DNA of 64,000 nt from an uncultured Clostridia bacterium (GTDB lineage: Bacteria; Bacillota; Clostridia; Oscillospirales; Acutalibacteraceae): NCBI GenBank assembly GCA_937876375.1, contig CALEHY010000027.1, positions 1-64,000 on the forward strand, given 5' to 3'. Positions 14,503 to 23,415 of this stretch are shown one piece after another (the stretch's first letter is position 1; every line of letters begins with the position of its first letter). The notes beneath the pieces were generated by a model. That model saw only the letters and a list, made by a program, of their open reading frames with translations. It was not told the DNA's origin and did no database searches. The translations under genes and the position numbers were made by a program.

Positions 14503-15735
14503 ATGAAGAAATTTTTTGCAATTAGTGGTGGGGTGCTGTTTTTTGTTATTATGGTGGCGCTACTGCTGTTCGGTAGAGTGGATAGTGCAAGGGTTGTTGT
14601 TGCGACTGACACCCATTATCTGTCATCTAGCTTGAATGATGGCGGTGAGGCATTTACATATATGCTAAATAATTCTGATGGCAAGCTTGTACAGTACTGT
14701 GACGAGATTTTTTCAGCGTTCAGTGATGATATTGTTGAGCAGAAACCGGACGTTGTTATTCTTAGTGGAGATTTGACCTTTAATGGCGAAAAGGCAAGCC
14801 ACGAGGATTTTGTAAAAAAGCTTGATTACATACAGTCAAATGGTGTACAGGTGCTCGCTATTCCTGGCAATCACGATATCAATCGTACCTCTGTTCAGTA
14901 TGAGGGTGACAAGTTTAACAGAACAGTGAGCATTAGCGCTAGTGACTACAAGGATATGTACTACAATTTTGGTATGGCACAGGCAGAGAGCGTTGATGAG
15001 CACTCGTTCAGCTATCTATATAAGGTGAACAAGGATTTGTATGTGCTTATGCTCGATACGAATGCCTTTGGCTCTAATTTTGTGCAGGATAGCTCATACG
15101 AATGGATTGAGAATCAGCTAAAATTTGTAAAACAGAAGCATGCAAAGGTTATATCCGTTAGCCATCAAAATTTGTTTGCGCATAATGAACAGCTATCCTT
15201 TGGATATCAGCTGTATGACGCTGATGAATTGCTGGATTTGTTAAATAAATATAAGGTAAAATGCCACCTTAGTGGTCATATTCACCTTCAGCATTATATG
15301 CAAGATGGTGTGACCGAAATTGTGACCTCGTCAATGCTTGTTGCACCAGTACAGTATGGTGTTATCGACTTTGATGGCAGATTTAAGTACGAAACAAAGA
15401 GGGTAAATGTTAAGGCTTGGGCAGAGAGAAATAATATCGACAATGCTGATTTGCTTGGCTTTGACGAATATTCGGTCGATTTCTTCAAGCACAGTGGCTC
15501 TAGTAGAACGATGGCACAGCTCATCGAGGCAAATATACCTAATGATGATAAGGAGCTATTGGCAAACACCTTTGCAGAAATAAACTATTGTTACTTTGCT
15601 GGTATTAAGTGTGATACCGATGACCTAACTGACGGAATAAACATGTGGATGATACAGAATGAGTTCATCAAGAAATATATGGAAACAATGCTTGATGAGG
15701 CAGAGTATGACTACAATAGAGTTATAGTAAAGTAA
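14503..15735 (+). CDS. Membrane-anchored calcineurin-like metallophosphoesterase
   Basis: A 410-residue protein; GGAG at 14492-14495 supports the ATG at 14503 rather than an upstream TTG. An N-terminal TM anchor (about 5-27) puts the enzyme outside. The dimetal motifs are all present: DTHYL, VILSGDLTFNGE, IPGNHDIN, VSHQN and LSGHIHLQH. The family cleaves phosphate mono- or diesters, and an extracellular member likely processes envelope or scavenged substrates. The gene stands alone, ending at a terminator. Confidence 0.88.
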   Translation: MKKFFAISGGVLFFVIMVALLLFGRVDSARVVVATDTHYLSSSLNDGGEAFTYMLNNSDGKLVQYCDEIFSAFSDDIVEQKPDVVILSGDLTFNGEKASHEDFVKKLDYIQSNGVQVLAIPGNHDINRTSVQYEGDKFNRTVSISASDYKDMYYNFGMAQAESVDEHSFSYLYKVNKDLYVLMLDTNAFGSNFVQDSSYEWIENQLKFVKQKHAKVISVSHQNLFAHNEQLSFGYQLYDADELLDLLNKYKVKCHLSGHIHLQHYMQDGVTEIVTSSMLVAPVQYGVIDFDGRFKYETKRVNVKAWAERNNIDNADLLGFDEYSVDFFKHSGSSRTMAQLIEANIPNDDKELLANTFAEINYCYFAGIKCDTDDLTDGINMWMIQNEFIKKYMETMLDEAEYDYNRVIVK

Positions 15736-15751
15736 ATAATAAATATTTATT

Positions 15752-15781
15752 AAAAGGGATAGCATTTGTTATCCCTTTTTG
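15752..15781 (+). terminator. Terminator after the metallophosphoesterase
   Basis: Stem AAAAGGGATA / TATCCCTTTTT directly after the stop codon. Confidence 0.85.
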
Positions 15782-15817
15782 TTATAATATATGTATATTT
15801 TTGCTAGGAGAATATGT

Positions 15818-16045
15818 ATGCACAATCATAATCGTAGTGTTAACGACAGAGATGAGCTTTTTGCTCTAGTAAAATACATGGCTAGTCATAATGAGTCACA
15901 TACAAATGAGCTACGCTCTCTACTGGACAAACTCGATTTTGCTAGTGATGAGGCAAGGGATGATTTAGCTAGGGCGATTGAGCATTACAGTGCTGGCAAT
16001 GATTTGATGAACAAAGCGTTAGAGCTTTTGACACAGGGGGAGTAA
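15818..16045 (+). CDS. Small His-containing helical protein of the CooT/CooC cluster
   Basis: A 75-residue protein. AGGAG at 15806-15810 supports the start at 15818, giving MHNHNRSVNDRDELFALV. The N-terminal histidines (H2, H4), the ASHNESHTNEL segment and a helical remainder fit a small metal-handling protein. It is the first gene of a tight run with a CooT-like and a CooC-like gene and is separated from CooT by one base. A nickel or cobalt chaperone role is inferred from this context only. Confidence 0.6.
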   Translation: MHNHNRSVNDRDELFALVKYMASHNESHTNELRSLLDKLDFASDEARDDLARAIEHYSAGNDLMNKALELLTQGE

Positions 16046-16046
16046 T

Positions 16047-16235
16047 ATGTGCCTTTCTACAGCGTACAGGAACGAGATTTCTGATGACACAGCGATTATG
16101 AACAATGTTATGGAGATAGAGTGTAGGGATGGCGAGGTCGTTTTGACCGACCTTATGGGACGCACCTGTGCTATCGAGGGCACTCTGCTAAAGGCTAGCC
16201 TAACTGATGGCTTCGTTATTTTAAAAACAGCGTAG
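16047..16235 (+). CDS. CooT-family nickel-binding protein
   Basis: A 62-residue protein starting MCLSTAYRN, with the family layout: the N-terminal Met-Cys used for Ni(II) binding in CooT, then MNNVMEIECRDGEVVLTDLMG and a beta-rich end. In carboxydotrophs CooT helps supply nickel to CO dehydrogenase. Here it is flanked by the His-containing protein and a CooC-like ATPase, with almost no spacing, so the three form one operon. No CO dehydrogenase gene lies in the window. Confidence 0.78.
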   Translation: MCLSTAYRNEISDDTAIMNNVMEIECRDGEVVLTDLMGRTCAIEGTLLKASLTDGFVILKTA

Positions 16236-16242
16236 GTATATT

Positions 16243-17004
16243 ATGAACAAGACTACTATTATCGCCTTGGTTGGCAAGGGTGGAGTGGGCAAGACCTCAT
16301 TGTCTGCTATCACTGTTCGTCTTTTGTCCGAGGCTTATCCTGATAAAAAAATACTTGCTATCGATGCTGACCCTGCTGTTGGTCTTGCGACGGCACTCGG
16401 TGTTGACGTTGTGTCGACTGTCGATGATATTCGCAAATCGTTTGTGCAAACAGTTGAGGGTGGCAATACTAGGGCTGCTATCGAGATGCTAGGTGAGGCA
16501 AAGTACCAAATGTTCGATGCCTTGGTCGAGATGGACAATGTGTCATTTCTTGCTATCGGCAGACCAGAGGCTGCAGGCTGTTACTGTAAGGTCAATGCTT
16601 ATCTAAAAGAGATGATAAGTATGATTGCTGACAATTTTGACTATGTTGTTATTGATGGCGAGGCTGGAATAGAGCAGGTCAATCGTCGTGTTATGGAAAA
16701 GGTCACCCATCTTATCCTTGTGTCTGATGCTAGTCGCAAGGGCTTGCAGGTGGTGAACACTATACACAAGGTTGCTGGTGAGCTAGTTATGTTTGACAAG
16801 GCTGGACTCATCATCAATCGTATGCCGGATATGTCACTTGTTGACAGTATTGACACTGGTGATATTGAGCTTTTAGCTTGTATCCCAGATGATAGGGATA
16901 TGGCTCTGTCAGATATGATGGGCAACAGCGTATTTCAGCTGAATGATGACACTAGCGTGATTACTGGAGCAAAATCTGCTCTTAAAAATATTGGAATTTT
17001 ATAG
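16243..17004 (+). CDS. CooC/AcsF-like P-loop ATPase (nickel insertion)
   Basis: A 253-residue MinD/ParA-type ATPase. The deviant Walker A GKGGVGKTS near the N-terminus, AIDADPAVGLATALG and the later VIDGEAGIEQVNRR match CooC/AcsF proteins, which dimerize on ATP and deliver nickel to CO dehydrogenase or acetyl-CoA synthase. GCYC (GRPEAAGCYCKVN) is the cysteine pair typical of the CooC metal site. It starts eight bases after CooT and is followed by an AcsB-like protein, so acetyl-CoA synthase maturation is a fair guess. Confidence 0.85.
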   Translation: MNKTTIIALVGKGGVGKTSLSAITVRLLSEAYPDKKILAIDADPAVGLATALGVDVVSTVDDIRKSFVQTVEGGNTRAAIEMLGEAKYQMFDALVEMDNVSFLAIGRPEAAGCYCKVNAYLKEMISMIADNFDYVVIDGEAGIEQVNRRVMEKVTHLILVSDASRKGLQVVNTIHKVAGELVMFDKAGLIINRMPDMSLVDSIDTGDIELLACIPDDRDMALSDMMGNSVFQLNDDTSVITGAKSALKNIGIL

Positions 17005-17012
17005 GACTAGAT

Positions 17013-17702
17013 ATGAAATTATATGATGAATGTATAATTGGCGTTGAGAATGCGTTAAAGGACTGTGATACTAGGTCGCTGGATTTTGCAAAATCGACTT
17101 GGCGTGATGCTGGTGAAAAACAGATGATTTTTCAAAATGATACAGCGTTCGAGCTAGGTGGTGGCGATTTGCCAGCGATTAGCAGTATTGCACTGACGGA
17201 CAATGCTGATTATGTTCCTTGCGATGAGGTCATCCTCTGTGGCAAGGATTTGAACGAGATAAAGGCTGACACACCATTTGCTAGGATAGCAATTCTTCGT
17301 GTTAATGAGAGTGATATGGGCGATGGTGAGGCACTCTACCAGTCTATTAGAAAGATGGAATATACTCGTTATCATACTAACCCAGAGGGTTATATGATGA
17401 GGATATCAGCATTTTCTGGTAGAGAGGCTGTAAGGGTCAGCAAATCTGCTGTGAAAAAGGGCATGACCTTTGCTGATATAGGCAAGCTGTTTGTTGATGC
17501 TTATCACAAACAGGCACAGGTCGAGGCTGTTCGTCTGTTCTTTATCACAGAACCAAGCTTTGACTACGACGAATTAAAGAGAATTATGAAAAAATCAGAG
17601 GATATTACAAAGGCACTAGACCATCTTATGAAGGACTTGAAGATGGACTGTGAGTTCTGCAAGCTACAGGATGTATGTGCCGAGGTTGAGGCATTAATGT
17701 AA
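17013..17702 (+). CDS. AcsB/CdhC-like domain protein (acetyl-CoA synthase beta-type fragment)
   Basis: A 229-residue protein. From memory, the order YTRYHTNPEGYMMRISAFSGREAVRVS, then DITKALDHLMKDL and the C-terminal CEFCKLQDVC resembles a middle region of the CO dehydrogenase/acetyl-CoA synthase beta subunit. The large C-terminal A-cluster domain is absent, so it cannot be a complete synthase. The C-x2-C-x5-C ending may bind a metal or an Fe-S cluster. It begins eight bases after the CooC-like gene. A scaffold or acceptor for nickel, or a stand-alone enzyme, are both possible. Confidence 0.5.
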   Translation: MKLYDECIIGVENALKDCDTRSLDFAKSTWRDAGEKQMIFQNDTAFELGGGDLPAISSIALTDNADYVPCDEVILCGKDLNEIKADTPFARIAILRVNESDMGDGEALYQSIRKMEYTRYHTNPEGYMMRISAFSGREAVRVSKSAVKKGMTFADIGKLFVDAYHKQAQVEAVRLFFITEPSFDYDELKRIMKKSEDITKALDHLMKDLKMDCEFCKLQDVCAEVEALM

Positions 17703-17764
17703 TATCTTGAAAAAAGATAAACAAAGGATTATAATATCTGTTAGTATATTTTAGAGGTGATAAT

Positions 17765-19252
17765 ATGAATATTTTTGAGGCTATTAATGCGTTATGCGAA
17801 TACGGTATTAAGCAAGGATTGATTGAGGCTGTTGATAAGACATACACCATCAATTCTGTTTGTGCTGCACTAGAGCTTGATGCTTACGAGGAGAATGATT
17901 GTACAGCAGACGAGCTAGAGGATATCTTGGCAGCAATCCTTGACTACGCTTGCGAAAATGGTCTGTGTGAGGACAGTATTGTGTATCGTGATTTGTTCGA
18001 TACAAAGATTATGGGTCTGCTCACTCCAAGACCTAGTGAGGTAATCAAGAAATTTAACGACCTTTATGCCGAGTCACCAGAAAAGGCTACAGATTACTAT
18101 TATCATATCTCTCGCAAGAGTGATTATATCAGAGAATATAGAGTTAAGAACGACCTTAAATGGATTACAAAAACAGAGTATGGCGATATTGATATCACCA
18201 TCAATCTGTCCAAGCCAGAGAAGGACCCAAAGGCTATTGCTGCTGCACTAAAGGCAAAGCAGGTGTCTTATCCAAAGTGTCTACTCTGCAAGGAGAATGA
18301 GGGCTATGCTGGTAGAGTCAATCACCCAGCTAGACAGAATCATCGTATTATCCCTATCACACTTGGTGGCAAGGATTTCTTCGTTCAGTATTCACCATAT
18401 GTATATTACAACGAGCATTGCATCGTGTTCAACAGTGAGCACACCCCTATGAAGATAGACAAGGCTGCTATCGAAAAGCTACTTGATTTCTTGGAGCTAT
18501 TTCCACATTATTTCATCGGCTCAAATGCTGGTCTGCCTATCGTTGGTGGCTCAATTTTGACACACGAGCATTTTCAGGGTGGTCATTACGAGTTCGCTAT
18601 GGCAAAGGCTCCTGTTGAAAAGAGTTTTACTATCAAGGGTTTTGAGGATATCGAGGCTGGTATCGTAAAATGGCCTATGAGCGTTGTTCGTATCGCTGGC
18701 AAGGACAAGCAGAGAGTTGCTGATTTGGCTGGTGTTATTTTCAATAATTGGGAGAACTACACTGATGAGGAGGCATTTGTCCTAGCAGAGACTGATGGCG
18801 AGCCACACAACGCTATCACACCTATCACTCGTATGCGTGATGGCAAGTTTGAGGTTGATTTGGTGCTTCGTAACAATATCACTACACCTGATTATCCTAT
18901 GGGATATTATCACCCACACCCAGAGCATCATCATATTAAGAAAGAGAATATCGGTCTTATCGAGGTTATGGGTCTTGCTGTTCTACCATCTCGTCTAAAG
19001 GCAGAGATGGCTAGCCTTGCTGACGCTATCATTGCTGGCAAGGACATTAGAGCAGATGAAGAGCTTGCAAAGCATGCTGATTGGGTTGACCAAATCAAAG
19101 CAAAGCACGATATCACCAAGGATAATGTTGATGAGGTGCTTCGTGAGGAGATTGGTATCGTATTTACCGAGATTTTGGAGCAGTGTGGCGTGTTCGACAG
19201 AACAGAGAAGGGCAAGGCACAGTTCGTAAAGTTTATGGAGAGCGTAGAATAA
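17765..19252 (+). CDS. galT: UDP-glucose--hexose-1-phosphate uridylyltransferase, type 2
   Basis: A 495-residue protein, the length of the Firmicutes GalT2 class. It shows LLCKENEGYAGRVNHPARQNHR and the catalytic HEHFQGGHY with the H-x-H nucleophile. The enzyme swaps UMP between UDP-glucose and galactose-1-phosphate in the Leloir pathway. The start has GAGGTGATA upstream. It opens an operon with a PHP phosphatase two bases downstream and an alpha-galactosidase, so the operon releases galactose from oligosaccharides and feeds it into metabolism. galK and galE are not in the window. Confidence 0.93.
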   Translation: MNIFEAINALCEYGIKQGLIEAVDKTYTINSVCAALELDAYEENDCTADELEDILAAILDYACENGLCEDSIVYRDLFDTKIMGLLTPRPSEVIKKFNDLYAESPEKATDYYYHISRKSDYIREYRVKNDLKWITKTEYGDIDITINLSKPEKDPKAIAAALKAKQVSYPKCLLCKENEGYAGRVNHPARQNHRIIPITLGGKDFFVQYSPYVYYNEHCIVFNSEHTPMKIDKAAIEKLLDFLELFPHYFIGSNAGLPIVGGSILTHEHFQGGHYEFAMAKAPVEKSFTIKGFEDIEAGIVKWPMSVVRIAGKDKQRVADLAGVIFNNWENYTDEEAFVLAETDGEPHNAITPITRMRDGKFEVDLVLRNNITTPDYPMGYYHPHPEHHHIKKENIGLIEVMGLAVLPSRLKAEMASLADAIIAGKDIRADEELAKHADWVDQIKAKHDITKDNVDEVLREEIGIVFTEILEQCGVFDRTEKGKAQFVKFMESVE

Positions 19253-19253
19253 T

Positions 19254-20015
19254 ATGTTTAACTTTCATACACATACCTATCGCTGTGGTCACGCAAAGGG
19301 CACTGATGAGGAGTATGTACTAGCTGCTATCAAGATGGGCTATGACACAATCGGCTTCTCTGACCACGCCCCATATGTTTTTCCTAACGGTAGTGAAAGT
19401 GGCTTTCGTGTAAAACAAAAGGACGCTAGGGATTATGTCGACAGCGTTCGTGACCTGCAAGAAAAGTATAAGGACAAGATAGATATCAAGCTTGGATTTG
19501 AGCTAGAATATTTTCCACTCTTACATGAGAATGAAATGGAATACTTGTCCCAGTTTGGCTATGACTATCTTATTCTTGGTCAGCATTTTACTGACAATGA
19601 GTACGAGCCTTATGCAAAATATACTGGCACAAAGACTGACAGTGTTGTTGCACTAGATAAATATATTAGTCAGGTTATACTTGGTGCAAAGACTGGGGAT
19701 TTTACCTATGTCTGCCACCCAGATTTGATTAATTTTACTGGTGACAAGGAGATATATCTCAAAAAGATGAGATATATGATTGAAAGACTAAAAGAGATTG
19801 ATATTCCGTTAGAATTTAATTTTTACGGATTCTTTGAGCAGAGACAGTATCCAAACTATGATTTTTGGAAGATGGTTGCAGAGGTTGGTAACCGTGTTGT
19901 CATCGGTCTTGATGCTCATTGGCCTGGTGTGTATGAGGATAGTGAAAATCTTGAGTTAGCACACCAGTATTTATCATCACTTGGTATCACTCCAATGGGA
20001 GAATTAAAGATTTAA
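19254..20015 (+). CDS. PHP-domain phosphatase (HisJ-like)
   Basis: A 253-residue PHP-fold protein: FHTHTYRCGH at the start, GFSDHAP, LGFELEYFP, GQHF, VCHPDL and GLDAHWP are the metal-binding motifs in order. The best-known family members are histidinol-phosphate phosphatases, but it lies between galT and an alpha-galactosidase and far from any his gene. A sugar-phosphate phosphatase role is therefore just as likely. It is two bases after galT, hence co-translated. Confidence 0.85.
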   Translation: MFNFHTHTYRCGHAKGTDEEYVLAAIKMGYDTIGFSDHAPYVFPNGSESGFRVKQKDARDYVDSVRDLQEKYKDKIDIKLGFELEYFPLLHENEMEYLSQFGYDYLILGQHFTDNEYEPYAKYTGTKTDSVVALDKYISQVILGAKTGDFTYVCHPDLINFTGDKEIYLKKMRYMIERLKEIDIPLEFNFYGFFEQRQYPNYDFWKMVAEVGNRVVIGLDAHWPGVYEDSENLELAHQYLSSLGITPMGELKI

Positions 20016-20029
20016 TTTGGTGAGGAATT

Positions 20030-21337
20030 ATGCAGAATTTTAAGAAATGGGCAAAGACACCACCTATGGGTTGGAACAGCTGGGATTGCTTTGGTGCTGC
20101 TGTTACAGAGGCAGAGCTTATCGCTAATGCTGACTATATGGCAGAGCATCTAAAGGATTATGGCTGGCAGTATGTTGTGTGCGATATCCAGTGGTATGAG
20201 CCTAACGCAAAGGACAACGACTATAATAATTTTACAGAGCTTAATATGGACGAGTATGGCAGACTTTTGCCAGCACCAAATCGTTTTCCTAGCTCTGCTG
20301 ATGGCAAGGGCTTTAAGCCTATTGCTGACTATGTACATTCACTTGGGCTAAAGTTTGGTATCCATATTATGCGTGGTGTACCTCGTCAAGCTGTCGCAAA
20401 GAATTGCAAAATCCTTGGTAGCGACAAGACCTGTCGTGATATCGCCCATCATTTTTCTGTATGTAGCTGGAACACTGATATGTACGGCTTGCAAAATAGG
20501 GCAGAGTCACAGCTATACTACAATTCTATTATTAATATGTATGCTGACTGGGGTGTAGATTTTATCAAATGTGATGATATCTGTGTCACCGAGTTCAGAC
20601 GATGGGACAATCCATATACTGCTGATTATGAGATAGAGATGCTACGAAATGCTATCGACAATTGTGGCAGAGAAATTGTTCTGTCACTATCTCCTGGTCC
20701 AGCACCTAGAGACAAGAGTGACCACCTTTGTGCTAACGCTAATATGTGGCGACTAACTGGCGATTTTTGGGACTGGTGGGGTCCTTTATATAATATGTTC
20801 GATAAGTGCAAGGAATGGGAGGGCGTTACCTCTGTTGGTAATTATCCAGACTGTGATATGCTACCACTTGGTCGACTTAGCAAGAACGGTACTTGCCACG
20901 GACCACAGAACAGAATGACCCAGTTCACACAGGATGAGCAATATACACTTATGACATTATGGGGTATATTCAAGAGCCCACTTATGATGGGTGGCAATAT
21001 GCCAGAGAATGATGAGTTTACTCTGTCGCTAATGACTAATCGTGCATATTGTGATATGTACCATACTTCGTTTGGTGCTAGACAGGTGCTTCGTGATGAA
21101 AAGAACAACAAGGGCACTATCATCTGGTCATCAAATGGAAAGGGCTGTAAGTATCTTGCTGTGTTCAATACTGATACTAAGGCAAGAAATATTAAGGTCG
21201 ACTTGACCTCAATCCTTATGCCAGATACATACTACGATATTACAGAGATTTGGTCTGGCGACAATATTGGCAAAAAGAAAAACAGCTTCACCATCAAGGT
21301 CAATCCTCATGGCACAAAGCTGTTGATAATTAGATAA
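20030..21337 (+). CDS. Alpha-galactosidase, GH27 family
   Basis: A 435-residue glycoside hydrolase with no signal peptide, so it is cytoplasmic. The start KTPPMGWNSWDCFG, the nucleophile region DFIKCDDIC, and the SPGPAP and LTGDFWD segments follow the GH27 TIM barrel, with a beta-sandwich C-terminus ending in HGTKLLII. It releases terminal alpha-1,6-galactose from raffinose-type sugars taken up intact. The last gene of the galT operon, it ends at a strong terminator. Confidence 0.92.
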   Translation: MQNFKKWAKTPPMGWNSWDCFGAAVTEAELIANADYMAEHLKDYGWQYVVCDIQWYEPNAKDNDYNNFTELNMDEYGRLLPAPNRFPSSADGKGFKPIADYVHSLGLKFGIHIMRGVPRQAVAKNCKILGSDKTCRDIAHHFSVCSWNTDMYGLQNRAESQLYYNSIINMYADWGVDFIKCDDICVTEFRRWDNPYTADYEIEMLRNAIDNCGREIVLSLSPGPAPRDKSDHLCANANMWRLTGDFWDWWGPLYNMFDKCKEWEGVTSVGNYPDCDMLPLGRLSKNGTCHGPQNRMTQFTQDEQYTLMTLWGIFKSPLMMGGNMPENDEFTLSLMTNRAYCDMYHTSFGARQVLRDEKNNKGTIIWSSNGKGCKYLAVFNTDTKARNIKVDLTSILMPDTYYDITEIWSGDNIGKKKNSFTIKVNPHGTKLLIIR

Positions 21338-21340
21338 AAC

Positions 21341-21371
21341 AAAAGCAGTGTGATAATCACACTGCTTTTTT
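21341..21371. terminator. Bidirectional terminator
   Basis: Stem AAAAGCAGTGTGAT / ATCACACTGCTTTT shared by the galactose operon (plus) and the acetyltransferase-like gene (minus). Confidence 0.88.
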
Positions 21372-21372
21372 G

Positions 21373-21954
21373 TTATATGTTATATGTCATTACTGTTTCG
21401 ATGAACTGGGTGTTTAGGAATTGCTTTTGGCTAGCGATGGCAAATCCCTTTGACTCGAAAAATGCGATTAGTTTTCTGCTAAATGTCTCGAACATGAGAA
21501 TATAGTTGTTCTCCTGTGCGATATTGATAGCCTCGTCAACTAGCTTCACAATGCTCTCAAAATCTGTGTCACAGTTAGCGTATAGAGTCATTACTCTGCA
21601 CTCTCTAGTAGGTGGAACGAGTATCTCGAATATTTCCTCCAAATTCTCTCTGTGAGCGAAGACATTGCTGGAGGTCTTGAATCTCTTCATTGAATGAGCA
21701 CCCTTGCCCTTGAACTTGTATTCAAATGTTGTTGGGTCAACAAGGCTGATGAGTGATTTTGACTCCTCGTCATACAGCAGCTCGTCGTATCGTGACCATT
21801 CGTATATATAATAGTTAAAATAAGAATTGATAAAATCCTGTCGCTTGCTGAGCATAGGGCAGAAGAACATAAATAAAGGGTCCTTGTTTAGCTTTGGCGC
21901 TAGGACATTATTAATTTCTTTAATTAATCCAGTGCTTGCCTTTTGTAGTTGCAA
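21373..21954 (-). CDS. GNAT-like acetyltransferase, probable TTG start
   Basis: About 193 residues if read from the TTG at 21954, which follows an AAAGGGGGG ribosome binding site; the ATG at 21975 overlaps that site and has none of its own. The C-terminal half (CRVMTLYANCDTDFESIVKLV, then ALNIAQENNY-like and FFESKGF) has the strand-helix pattern of a GNAT fold, although the usual R/Q-x-x-G-x-G/A loop is not evident. Substrate unknown. I am unsure of the family; it may be a non-catalytic relative. Confidence 0.5.
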   Translation of the reverse strand: MQLQKASTGLIKEINNVLAPKLNKDPLFMFFCPMLSKRQDFINSYFNYYIYEWSRYDELLYDEESKSLISLVDPTTFEYKFKGKGAHSMKRFKTSSNVFAHRENLEEIFEILVPPTRECRVMTLYANCDTDFESIVKLVDEAINIAQENNYILMFETFSRKLIAFFESKGFAIASQKQFLNTQFIETVMTYNI

Positions 21955-22012
21955 CAGAAATCCCCCCTTTATCAAAAAATATTGTACTATGCTTTAAAAA
22001 ATTTTTCAAGTG

Positions 22013-23413
22013 TTATTGTGTTATTTTTGTTGTATCTTCTTTGTTTAGTTTCTTTACTATAGCAGAGAACATAACTACGCTCATAATTATGCAGATGACA
22101 TCAGCGATTGGCTGTGACCAAATCAGACCCTCTAGTCCTACAAAATGGTCCATAATGAACAGTAGTGGTAGATATACTAGACCCTGCCTGCCAGCAGCTA
22201 GGATAAGGGATTGTATGCCCTTGCCCATACCTTGGAATGCAAAGTTGATGATGAACATTATTCCAAGTACAGCTCCAGGTGCCATAAGTGCTGTTAGCAT
22301 CTTTATACCGTATGCGATAACATCAGCATCGTTGATGAACACACCGATAACCTGTTTCCTAAATCCGATATAGAATAGCGTTACACTAGCGCCGATGATG
22401 ATATTACATACCATACCGAATTTAATACTGTCTTTCATACGCTTGTAGTTCCTTGCACCGTAGCAGTATCCAATCAGTGGCTGAATACCTTGTGCAATAC
22501 CGATTTGGAACATAACGACAAGCATATTTGCCTTCATCGCTACACCCATAGCCGCAACAGCATCGTCGCCATATCGTGCTAGGAACATATTGATAACAAT
22601 GTTTGATATACTCATCAAGAGATTGTTTAGCGCAGCAGGTGTACCAACGCTGATGACATTCTTTGCAATACCATCCTTTGCAGAATAACGCTTTGGTGTG
22701 ATGGATAGTATCGACTTTCCTCTCAAAAAATAGATGAGAAAATATAGTATAGTTAGTGCATTACCGATAACTGTTGCTATCGCTGCACCCTCTGCACCCT
22801 TGCCAAATCCGAATGGCATATAAAATCCGAATAGCTTGTCACCCTTGTTAAGAATGAATATAGGGTCAAGAATAATATTAGCTACTTGACCAATGATAAC
22901 GCCGATAACGCTGTCCTTTGCTGCACCCTCACCACGCATAAGGTTGCTACAGGTGATGCCTGTAATCAGAAGTGGAGAGCATATCATCAGCCAAAATAGA
23001 TAGTCAGTAGCGTAGCCAATGGTGTTGTCCGACGCTCCAACCATTCTCAGTATCCTCTCTCTAAATAGCATAAACACTGTTGAGAAAATAATACCACAAA
23101 TAATTGCTGTGTAGATACAGAATGATGAAATGGTCTTTATTCTGTCACGCTTGCCCTCGCCAAGTGAACGACTGATATATGCACAGCCACCTACACCAAA
23201 TAGGTTGCCAGTAGCCATAAACATTAGATATAGTGGCATAGATATGCTGACAGCAGCGACCTGATTAGCATCGCCAGTCTGACCTACAAAAAATGTGTCA
23301 GCAAGGTTGTATATAATATTGATAAGCATACCAAGAACGCTAGGAATAGCCAGCGCAGCAACAGCTTTTGGTATCTTGTATTCGCTAAAAATTAATGTGT
23401 TGTCCTTTGCCAT
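22013..23413 (-). CDS. MATE-family multidrug/Na+ antiporter
   Basis: A 466-residue protein with 12 hydrophobic helices in two repeated halves. The first helix, IPSVLGMLINIIYNLADTFFVGQ, and the repeat IGIAQGIQPLIGYCYGA are typical of the MATE (MOP) family. It sits in the membrane and exports cationic compounds or metabolites with ion exchange. It starts two bases after the rsmA stop, so the two are co-transcribed, although no functional link is known. Confidence 0.92.
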   Translation of the reverse strand: MAKDNTLIFSEYKIPKAVAALAIPSVLGMLINIIYNLADTFFVGQTGDANQVAAVSISMPLYLMFMATGNLFGVGGCAYISRSLGEGKRDRIKTISSFCIYTAIICGIIFSTVFMLFRERILRMVGASDNTIGYATDYLFWLMICSPLLITGITCSNLMRGEGAAKDSVIGVIIGQVANIILDPIFILNKGDKLFGFYMPFGFGKGAEGAAIATVIGNALTILYFLIYFLRGKSILSITPKRYSAKDGIAKNVISVGTPAALNNLLMSISNIVINMFLARYGDDAVAAMGVAMKANMLVVMFQIGIAQGIQPLIGYCYGARNYKRMKDSIKFGMVCNIIIGASVTLFYIGFRKQVIGVFINDADVIAYGIKMLTALMAPGAVLGIMFIINFAFQGMGKGIQSLILAAGRQGLVYLPLLFIMDHFVGLEGLIWSQPIADVICIIMSVVMFSAIVKKLNKEDTTKITQ

Positions 23414-23415
23414 AG

